Shown here piece by piece: positions 42,401-47,455 of a stretch of 47,455 bases of DNA. Source of the DNA: Rubrivivax sp. (lineage in GTDB: Bacteria; Pseudomonadota; Gammaproteobacteria; Burkholderiales; Burkholderiaceae_C). Location: positions 1 to 47,455 of the forward strand of contig JAEUPB010000046.1 of NCBI GenBank assembly GCA_016789955.1, in the 5' to 3' direction. The first letter of the stretch is position 1, and each line of letters begins with the position of its first letter. The position numbers and the translations under genes were made by a program. The notes under the pieces were generated by a model. The model saw nothing but the letters and a program-made list of their open reading frames with translations, searched no databases and was not told where the DNA came from.

Positions 42401-42701
42401 ACGTGAACGCGGTCTTCTCGCCGGGCTTGATGACGGCCTCCTCGCGGGTGGCCACATCGCCGTCCTTGGCGTCGACCACCACCTGGTGGCCGCCTCCGTC
42501 CTGGGGTTCCACGCTCACCTGGTTCTTGCCGCTGGGCAGCGGCGTCGCCGCCGCTTCGGGCGCGGCGGCTTCCTGCCCGGTGACCAGCGCCTCGGCCTTC
42601 TGCGCGGCGCTGTCGACGCCGGCAGCGGCGGTGTTGCCGATCTTGCTCAGGATGCGGTTGAGCCAACCGTCGAGCGCGGCATCGGTTTGGGCATCGGCCA
42701 T
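39411..42701 (-). CDS. Unknown 1096-aa protein, beta-rich body with coiled-coil tail
   Basis: I do not recognise the family. No signal or membrane helix. Residues 1-120 are Ala/Gly/Gln-rich. About 120-160 is a charged helix. About 190-720 is a long, probably beta-structured Gly/Ser/Thr/Val body with repeated short motifs (QVQGGLKAEG, QVEGGAQVKAG, QVEGGKVTGSG) and few cysteines. About 720-860 is globular, and 860-1000 is coiled coil (REIESVKKELWDMRQKEAKLLDA-like). The start has CAGGAGG eight bases upstream. The motif style recalls secreted, phage-like or toxin-delivery proteins, but no known domain can be named. It lies downstream of the cytochrome-like gene on the same strand. Confidence 0.8.
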   Translation of the reverse strand: MADAQTDAALDGWLNRILSKIGNTAAAGVDSAAQKAEALVTGQEAAAPEAAATPLPSGKNQVSVEPQDGGGHQVVVDAKDGDVATREEAVIKPGEKTAFTSSTMSGTTGFDLAAAKREVGKQLLDEGNRIAARIKALDQRKGDPAAEQEKAQLASRRAAIVNDMTALKSADAASVVAIGGRAGLEIKPDDAARQGLKTGTLTIVKGTKGGGGDEVTSTETIQAWSDAEGNTVQHSVKTEGNKKTVTVTKDQADGGQAQFTQETDGKNGLLGGGMAGAQRSESQQFSTTDATGKTSSRSSSQQVQGGLKAEGTALGAGAQASSSKGATTKGGYTGKVEHTAGACYLADVAEMTPVFEGGAWVKKFEITLTIKINSKLSATGGKGGQSVTLGGAAEAALVFKQVLTEAQKVDYLGQAKAVDGGGKAKAGFPELKSLERLVALVRGGGDLGAGAAALVDSDFAKALPEGQSISLDLSGQVEGGAQVKAGAIGAQGSASKTWKRSVQVATGKADPGIPVVNVTLSFTTAQELGGGGSAMGAEFQVKGGDSQGNSFGFRLVQADPSYKGWFDQIKVLPTPDAAREFAQAHPELVASRSWTAGKTSQVGSGMAGEKGPKIVQSSSLEDSAQVEGGKVTGSGKGSNAVDLGGVATSTDRMDATVDEDGGVSADVGTTTGVIDPLRGVQEFVGNLMGQTSNTAQDQGQAALAKGAQGALTDLLMKKYEDLKGYKINPTHFEEVVRRAADKKNWSNCSLSPRTLEPWETLRKTLVSPVPDGEWVKMDTSPDKQQSKQVARAHALAEFMSDYGYAAEEAIENVLRHWGEGPGHQTVNSGADLGGKYEWPSSLAKERAKFETVEGQVQAAAKTLAKLKGDAAAVHRYAQPLFADLTSVGEAVKASPDITSERARAEMTTKINGLIAQLRNEVDAAKAAAPAGGPAAAAGAATDAQAQAMQREIESVKKELWDMRQKEAKLLDAARGQLRAIHGGSLKDEDFLLGSVGATFSEDVVAAVKVLSEVSDLHEYWITRILRLRELYGTAATPESLRVVGMDAKAPRNANYEPHIEDLIKIHQSACDAQTGNSSKDPMNTRVYAQWRERAKY

Positions 42702-42767
42702 GCGAACCTCCTGGGGGAGGCCGACATGCTAGCCGCCGCAGCGGCTCGGGTGGGTGGTACCGGGACC

Positions 42768-43466
42768 TCAGTTGTTGGGGGCCCCGCTGGCGATCCACGA
42801 CCGGATCCGGGCCATCGTCGCGTCGTCGAGATACGGCCCGCCGAAGGGCATGCGCTGGCCCGTGATGCCCGACCCCAGCAGCTTGCGGTACAGGTAGCTG
42901 TTGTCGGGGTCGCCCGGGGCCACGCGCATCAGCGCCGCCTCCCGTGCGGACACGTTGACGAGGTTCGCGTAGCTGTTGCCGGTGGTCAGGTTCAACGCGC
43001 CCGGCAGGATCGCGCCCGACGAGCCGTCGTGGCAGCCCGAGCACATCGGCGTGAACACCAGCGCCTGGATCTGCGCCAGCGTCGAGGCCGCGGGCTTGAT
43101 CTCCGCCGAGGCGAGCACGAAGGTGTAGGTGGCCAGGTCCGTGAGCTGCAGCCTCGCGCTGTAGTTGGCGCTGCCTACCGCGACATCCGGAATGGTCAGC
43201 CCGCCACTCGCGGCATCGAAGACGACATCGGCAGCTCCGGCCGGGGTCTGCAGCGTCGCCGTCTGCAGCCGGAACGTGAAGGTGGCCGGATCGATCAGGC
43301 CCAGCACCACGTTGACGTAGGTGGCGGCGCCCACTCTCACGGCGGGCAGGGTCAGCAGCCCGGTGCCCCCGTCGAAGGTGGCGCGCTGCGCCGATGCGGC
43401 CCCTGCGGCCACGGCGAGCAGCACCAGGACAAGGCGCTGGATCGACAACAGGATCGCGCGGATCAT
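42768..43466 (-). CDS. Exported cytochrome-c-like protein with tandem beta repeat
   Basis: The 232-aa product has a signal peptide (residues 1-26, cleavage near ASAQ). Two copies of a ~40-residue repeat lie at residues 31-72 and 83-122; each has the form F-D-x3-G-x-L-T-x-P-x-V-x-V-G-x2-Y, then T-(F/Y)-T-F-x-L. A heme c motif C142-SGC145-H146 follows, with a plausible axial Met in QRMPFGG (206). The last part resembles the cytochrome tail of PSD1/CxxCH planctomycete-type domains (PDNSYLYRKLLG). A GAAGGAGG ribosome site precedes the ATG. The electron-transfer partner is unknown. Confidence 0.83.
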   Translation of the reverse strand: MIRAILLSIQRLVLVLLAVAAGAASAQRATFDGGTGLLTLPAVRVGAATYVNVVLGLIDPATFTFRLQTATLQTPAGAADVVFDAASGGLTIPDVAVGSANYSARLQLTDLATYTFVLASAEIKPAASTLAQIQALVFTPMCSGCHDGSSGAILPGALNLTTGNSYANLVNVSAREAALMRVAPGDPDNSYLYRKLLGSGITGQRMPFGGPYLDDATMARIRSWIASGAPNN

Positions 43467-43484
43467 CGGAGGTCCTCCTTCAGG

Positions 43485-43524
43485 TTCGGCATGCAACGGT
43501 CGTGAGTACCGCCTGCATGCCGAA
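43485..43524. promoter_or_regulatory. Large dyad upstream of the cytochrome-like gene
   Basis: TTCGGCATGCA (43485-43495) and TGCATGCCGAA (43514-43524) are perfect 11-bp inverted arms with an 18-bp spacer that itself holds CGGT/ACCG. The dyad ends 19 bp before the start codon of the minus-strand gene. It could be an operator or a leader-RNA hairpin next to the ribosome site. Confidence 0.6.
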
Positions 43525-43610
43525 AGGATCAACCGATGAGGACAAGCCCGGAGCCGTTGTGTATCGGGCTGATTCGGATGCGTTGCATCGAAGGCGGCGC
43601 GCCAATGAAA

Positions 43611-43635
43611 AAGGCCACCGCAGTGCGGTGGCCTT
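43611..43635 (-). terminator. Rho-independent terminator of a displaced tRNA gene
   Basis: AAGGCCACCGC and GCGGTGGCCTT form an 11-bp stem with a 3-base loop, followed on the minus strand by TTTTT. It lies directly downstream (minus strand) of the tRNA-like 3' end at 43643-43656, the order expected for a tRNA operon end. Confidence 0.75.
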
Positions 43636-43642
43636 CGGGATC

Positions 43643-43656
43643 TGGCGGAGTGGACG
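43643..43656 (-). other. Probable island attachment site: tRNA-Asp 3' end
   Basis: The minus strand reads CGTCCACTCCGCCA: the acceptor strand, discriminator G and encoded CCA as found at the 3' end of betaproteobacterial tRNA-Asp(GUC). The T-arm that should precede it is absent, so only the 3' fragment is present, followed by its terminator. An integrase gene starts 174 bp away. This is the pattern of the displaced att copy at one edge of a tRNA-integrated island. The tRNA identity is from memory of the family. Confidence 0.65.
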
Positions 43657-43830
43657 TCCCCCTCCGTCGAACTTTTCCCCGTCTCATCACGCATCAAGAA
43701 TCGGGCTGCGACCTAGCAACGGTGCGGAAATTGTGTTCCACGACATCTTGCCGCGTATCATCCAATCGCACCCTTCGTGATGGGTGGGTGTTGGGTAGCC
43801 GGACCGAACCGGCACGATGGGTGATCGGCG
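43657..43830. other. Non-coding leader of the integrase gene
   Basis: The sequence between the attachment site and the integrase start. It holds two weak hairpins, CACCC/GGGTG near 43768-43787 and GCCGG/CCGGC near 43798-43813. These may be part of the arm-type binding region or leader. No gene was seen. Confidence 0.45.
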
Positions 43831-45057
43831 ATGCCCGCTCGAGCCTCCGAGTTGAACGCCCTGGCGGTGCAGCGCCTGAAGTCGCCCGGCTTGCACTTCG
43901 TTGGGGGCGTGGCGGGCCTTGCGCTCCAGATCACCGACACCGGCAGCCGGAGTTGGACTCTGCGGCTGTCCGTGGCTGGCCGGCGCCGCGACATGGGGCT
44001 CGGTGCTTACCCTGACGTGACGCTGGCCATGGCCCGGGAAAGGGCCCGAGAGGCCCGAGAACTGGTGCGCCGGGGAGTCGACCCGATCGAACAACGTCGT
44101 GCCGCAACGAGCGCGCTCAAGGCATCCGTAGCGGCCGCGCTGACGTTCCGGCAGACCGCCACGGCCTACATCAGCACACATGAGGCCGGCTGGAAGAACG
44201 CCAAGCACGCCCAGCAGTGGCGCAACACGCTGGAGGCCTATGCCTACCCGGTGATGGGCGACCTGCTGGTGCGAGACGTCCAGAAGGAGCATGTGCTGGC
44301 GGCGCTGCGGCCGATCTGGACGGAGAAAAATGAGACCGCCACGCGGCTTCGGGGACGTATCGAGCTCGTGCTCAGCTACGCCATGCAGGCCGGGTATCGG
44401 CCAGAGGGCCTGAATCCCGCACGCTGGCGCGGGGGGCTGGACAAGCTGCTGCCAGCCCCGGCCAAGGTCGCCAAGGCCGAGCACCACCCGGCGCTCCCCC
44501 TCGGCCAGGTAGGGGCGTTCATGCAGCGGTTGCGGGCTGCGCCAGGAATGGGCGCCCGGGCGCTGGAGTTCACCATCCTGACGGCGGCGCGCTCGGGGGA
44601 GGTCCGCGGAGCGACATGGGCCGAGATCGACCTGCAAGACAAGGTTTGGTCGGTACCGCCCTCACGGATGAAGGCGGGCAATGAGCATCGGGTACCGTTG
44701 TCGACCGCCGCCATAGCGCTGCTCGAAGCGCTGCCGCGAATCGCGGGAACCGACTTGGTGTTCCCGGCCCCTCGCGGCGGGCAGCTATCCGACATGACGC
44801 TGTCCGCGGTCCTGCGGCGGATGGAGATCCCGGCCGTCCCTCACGGGTTCCGGAGCACGTTCCGGGACTGGGCTGCGGAACGCACGACCTTCCCACGGGA
44901 AGCCGCGGAGATGGCGCTGGCGCACACGATCGAGTCGAAAGTCGAGGCGGCGTACCGGAGGGGCGACCTCTTCGAGAAGCGGCGAGTCATGATGGCCGAG
45001 TGGGCGGACTTCTTGAGCTTGGAAGAGCAGCCGGCCAAGGTGATCCCGATGAGGTAG
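43831..45057 (+). CDS. P4-type tyrosine integrase
   Basis: The 408-aa product has an N-terminal DUF4102-like arm-binding domain (FVGGVAGLALQITDTGSRSW, MGLGAYPDVTLAMARERA), a core-binding SAM-like domain (about 105-195) and the catalytic domain. Active-site residues are R254 (TAARSGEVRG), K281, H338 and R341 (HGFRSTFRDWA), H365 (LAH) and Y375 (AYRRGDLF), all intact. It would integrate and excise the element at the tRNA 3' end. It points away from the attachment site, into the island. Confidence 0.95.
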   Translation: MPARASELNALAVQRLKSPGLHFVGGVAGLALQITDTGSRSWTLRLSVAGRRRDMGLGAYPDVTLAMARERAREARELVRRGVDPIEQRRAATSALKASVAAALTFRQTATAYISTHEAGWKNAKHAQQWRNTLEAYAYPVMGDLLVRDVQKEHVLAALRPIWTEKNETATRLRGRIELVLSYAMQAGYRPEGLNPARWRGGLDKLLPAPAKVAKAEHHPALPLGQVGAFMQRLRAAPGMGARALEFTILTAARSGEVRGATWAEIDLQDKVWSVPPSRMKAGNEHRVPLSTAAIALLEALPRIAGTDLVFPAPRGGQLSDMTLSAVLRRMEIPAVPHGFRSTFRDWAAERTTFPREAAEMALAHTIESKVEAAYRRGDLFEKRRVMMAEWADFLSLEEQPAKVIPMR

Positions 45058-45167
45058 ATACAAGCCTGACCGCTGACCAATTGGTGCGGCAGGCCCGGCA
45101 GTGCCCGTTGAGACTTGCCGCCCGAGTGACCGCCATCAACGCGATACCCCCTCTACGATCTGAATAG

Positions 45168-46397
45168 ATGACTAGCTCGCCGCTTACCTCGATACCTCCC
45201 GAAACGGACCTCGATGGCGAACTGCTCAGTCAGGAGGAGAGCCTGTTGGCATTGATCGAGGCGCTACGGAGGGTCGAGCGAGATTTCAGGCTTGCCACCG
45301 GCTTCAACGTCTTCGAAGCCGCAGCCATGGCTCGACAAGAGATCCGCCACTCGCGCTTCTTGGCGTTCTTGCTCGATCCGGGAAATCCTCATGGCCTTGG
45401 TTCAGCCTTCTTGCGCGCAATCTTGTCTGCAGCGGTCGCCGAGCATCCCGATCCACCAGTGTCACGCCTGGATGTAGCGGTAGCAGACCTTGGCAGCTGC
45501 AGCGTTCATTGCGAGAGAGATCACTTTGACATCGCAGTCGAGGTACCCTCAAGACGGCTTCTCTTCGTCATAGAGAACAAGATCGAGGCGGCGGAGAGCA
45601 CAGAGCAGCTACAGAAGTACCGCGCGCGTGCTTTATCGCGCTACCAGGACTACCGCTTCATGGGCACATTCCTGACGCCGACCGGCTACGAGGGCGAGGA
45701 CGATTCCTGGGGCACGATGGGCTACGCAACCGTAGTCTCGGAGCTGAAGAACGCGCTCCAGAACGCCTCGGCTCCACCGGATGTCGCCATGGCGATTGCG
45801 CACTACGTCCAACTGGTCGAGAGGAAGATCATGGCTTCGCAAGCGCTCATTGACGCCTGCAAGAGCATCTATCAGCAGCACCGCGCCGCTGTTGACTTGG
45901 TCGTGCAGTACGGACAGGAGCCGCAACTGGCGTTGGCGTTCGAGCAGTTTGTTCGGACGAATGACAAGCCACTTCAGCCCACGGCGGTACGTAGCAATAC
46001 GGCCTGGTTCCTCTTCGACGAATGGCTTCGGATTGACGACTTTCCCCAGGCTGACCGCAAACGTTGGAGTTCGACGTTTCCGGTTCTACTCTGGTTCGAC
46101 GTCGGCACTAAGCGTCTGCACCTGCGCCTTGAGGTCGGACCACTGGCTGACGCGGAGAAGCGGCCTCGTCTCGTGCAGGCTATGCAGACACGAATCGAAA
46201 CCGACAAGACGCGAAAGGGCGGAAAGGGTAAGGGCGGCACATACACCCGGATCGTGACCTACGTAACCGCCATCCCCGAAGATCCCAGTGTCGGGGACTT
46301 GGTGAGCGCGATGGAAAAGCTCTGGAAGGACTCTGCCCACCTCGACCTGAAGAAGGTGGTCGGTCAAGTTATCGGCGATCTATTGACGCCTCAGTAA
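45168..46397 (+). CDS. PD-(D/E)XK nuclease-like protein
   Basis: The 409-aa product has a nuclease core in DIAVEVPSRRLLFVIENKIEA (start of the motif at D121; E136-N-K138), preceded by EIRHSRFLAFLLDP. It fits the PDDEXK_4 (PF14281) type common in mobile islands and linked to restriction or phage defence. The C-terminal 250 residues are of unknown fold and may bind the target. Base use is visibly more AT-rich than in the surrounding chromosome, which suggests recent transfer. It is the first cargo gene after the integrase. A role in defence is inferred. Confidence 0.82.
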   Translation: MTSSPLTSIPPETDLDGELLSQEESLLALIEALRRVERDFRLATGFNVFEAAAMARQEIRHSRFLAFLLDPGNPHGLGSAFLRAILSAAVAEHPDPPVSRLDVAVADLGSCSVHCERDHFDIAVEVPSRRLLFVIENKIEAAESTEQLQKYRARALSRYQDYRFMGTFLTPTGYEGEDDSWGTMGYATVVSELKNALQNASAPPDVAMAIAHYVQLVERKIMASQALIDACKSIYQQHRAAVDLVVQYGQEPQLALAFEQFVRTNDKPLQPTAVRSNTAWFLFDEWLRIDDFPQADRKRWSSTFPVLLWFDVGTKRLHLRLEVGPLADAEKRPRLVQAMQTRIETDKTRKGGKGKGGTYTRIVTYVTAIPEDPSVGDLVSAMEKLWKDSAHLDLKKVVGQVIGDLLTPQ

Positions 46398-46518
46398 GGG
46401 ACGCAACGCGGACCCCTTGGTGCTTGTCGGGGACGGGCCGCAGCTGCAGTTCGATCTCGGCGAAGGGCTCGGGCTCGACCGCCGCAGTCGTTATGTTGAG
46501 CCGCGTACCTACCTCCGA

Positions 46519-47331
46519 CTACATGACGGCTCGGCGTAGCCGTGTCATCTTATCGACGCCTTCGGATGTCGACGCAAGCCCCGAAGCCGGGCGCATGGCT
46601 TCGGCTTCTGCCAGCATCTTGCGCGCCCCGTCGATCCGTCCCATCGCGTGCTCGATGAGACCGGACAGGCACGTGACGTCGACAAGCCTTGGCAGGGCAT
46701 CGGCCAAGCGAAGCACCTTTCGCGCCTCGGAAGCATGCTCCAGAGCCACATCAAGCGTGCCCTGTTCGAATAGGACCCCGGCCAGGTTGCCCAGGCATGC
46801 TCCCTCGAGCACACGGTCGCCGATCGCGCGGGCGACCTTCAGCGCGGCCTCGATGTGTTCCTGTCCCTCGGTCGGCCGGCCCTCCGCGGCGGACAACTCA
46901 CCGAGGTTGACCAAGACGACCGCCTCGGACCTTCGGTTGCCGAGCTCGCGGTGGATGGCGAGCGCAGCTTCGCACGCGCGGCGGCATGCAGGGTAGTCGC
47001 CGCGCTGTCCATGAACGTTTCCGAGGTTTCCGAGCACCATCCCTTCGACGCGTCGAAGGCCGAGGTCACGCGCCTGGCGTAGGGCCCGCTCGAGCACTTC
47101 TCGCGCCGCGTCGAACCGTCCTTGATCTAGGTGCATCGAGGCGAGGTTGCACAGCGCCAGCGCAAGCTCGGCCGCGTTGCCAACCTCCTCGTGCACGCTG
47201 ATCGCTGCCATGCAAAGCTCCATCGCCAAGTCCCGACGGCCTTGCTCGGCGTGGATCAGCGCGAGTCCCCCTAGGACGGTGCCTTCCTCGCGCCGATTGC
47301 CGATCTGGCGGCACAGCGTGCGCATTTCAAC
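46519..47331 (-). pseudogene. TPR-repeat protein, truncated at its 5' end
   Basis: At least seven tandem TPR-like repeats of about 40 residues are seen, each with a G-N-(R/A)-x-x-E-x-x-(V/A)-L-x-N-L-(G/A) core, as in the C-terminal arm of AfsR/SARP-like or STAND regulators. The frame stays open to 47394, but its first 20 or so residues are encoded by the direct-repeat array at 47325-47389, not by TPR sequence. The gene was therefore most likely cut by an insertion, losing its regulatory head. The C-terminus looks natural. Confidence 0.65.
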
Positions 47332-47449
47332 GATCGTAGACGCCCATTTCAGGCTGATCGTGGACGTCGTTTCAGCGTGATCGTGGACGGTCACGGAAGC
47401 GCGCGAGCGACCGGTTGGATGGTAGTGGATCGTCCACGATCGGCTTGAA
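47325..47449. repeat. Array of ~20-bp repeats, probable end of an insertion sequence
   Basis: Three direct copies of the pattern TTTCA-n-GATCGTGGACG lie at 47325-47342 (diverged), 47347-47366 and 47370-47389, spaced 22-23 bp apart. A fourth copy at 47431-47449 is inverted. Multiple transposase-binding repeats like these are found inside the ends of IS21-type elements. The transposase gene would be outside the window, so this assignment is tentative. Confidence 0.55.
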
Positions 47450-47455
47450 GTGCTG

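Noticed and set aside
39504-43505. 1333-aa open frame opposite the 1096-aa gene
   Set aside because: The plus-strand translation is Arg/His/Leu-rich and crosses two genes. The minus strand has proper ribosome sites, a heme motif and consistent composition. Because the 1096-aa family is unknown, a small doubt remains.
43643-43720. Intact tRNA gene
   Set aside because: Only the acceptor 3' strand and CCA are present. No T-stem, anticodon arm or 5' acceptor strand could be paired.
46430-46560. A ~40-residue plus-strand frame starting GTG near 46430
   Set aside because: No ribosome site and no family match, and it overlaps the TPR gene's end; may be a remnant but cannot be supported.

Overview
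The window reads as a GC-rich betaproteobacterial chromosome, most likely Burkholderiales (Rubrivivax, Piscinibacter, Variovorax or a relative). This is inferred from gene content and style: orphan ABC_sub_bind binding proteins, TRAP and NitT/TauT transporters, a phenol-MetA-type outer-membrane protein, many GTG starts and long runs of ATGA/GTGA overlaps. No rRNA or intact tRNA gene was seen.

Region 1 (1-14.5 kb): a catabolic block between two same-orientation copies of a strongly folded ~245-bp repeat (1-204, cut by the window edge, and 14269-14513). A GntR/FCD regulator stands back to back with a nine-gene operon: Rieske oxygenase, glutamine-synthetase-like ligase, [2Fe-2S] ferredoxin, NitT/TauT ABC ATPase, permease, binding protein, YtcJ-like amidohydrolase, second permease and metallo-beta-lactamase-fold hydrolase. 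The set suggests uptake of a small organic compound, gamma-glutamylation of an amine, Rieske oxygenation and hydrolytic release. It recalls aniline and alkylamine systems but has its own gene set and no ferredoxin reductase. Next come a CadC-like wHTH/TolB/TPR regulator, an orphan ABC_sub_bind protein and a MetA-type outer-membrane protein.

Region 2 (14.6-20.2 kb, minus strand): one translationally coupled operon of TRAP genes (dctP-Q-M), a LacI regulator, a D-2-hydroxyacid dehydrogenase and a LigI-type amidohydrolase, probably for a hydroxy or sugar acid. A dyad upstream of dctP may be the LacI operator.

Region 3 (20.4-31.8 kb): mixed small genes. They include an orphan 215-aa protein, a winged-helix methyltransferase, a small exported protein, a very large BTAD/dead-cyclase/ATPase/TPR regulator, cupin, DUF4287, GNAT, LysE and DUF2200 genes, then a MerR-controlled set (DUF2938, WrbA-like flavoprotein, DUF2798) with a textbook 19-bp-spacer promoter, then ArfB and MAPEG.

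Region 4 (31.8-38.1 kb): UbiX-like and isochorismatase-type genes run opposite to a tight HMG-CoA-lyase-like / class III CoA-transferase / LeuC-like / LeuD-like operon. The best guess is dehydration and hydration of a citramalate-like C5 acid, CoA transfer and cleavage to acetyl-CoA plus a keto acid. A frameshifted, headless LysR remnant follows.

Region 5 (38.2-43.5 kb): two convergent genes of unknown function (391 aa lysine/aspartate-rich, and 1096 aa beta-rich plus coiled coil) and a cytochrome-c-like protein with an internal repeat.

Region 6 (43.6 kb to the end): the left edge of an integrated island. It has a tRNA-Asp-like 3' end with the old tRNA terminator, a P4-type integrase, a PD-(D/E)XK nuclease-like gene and a TPR gene whose 5' end is lost in a repeat array that looks like an insertion-sequence end.
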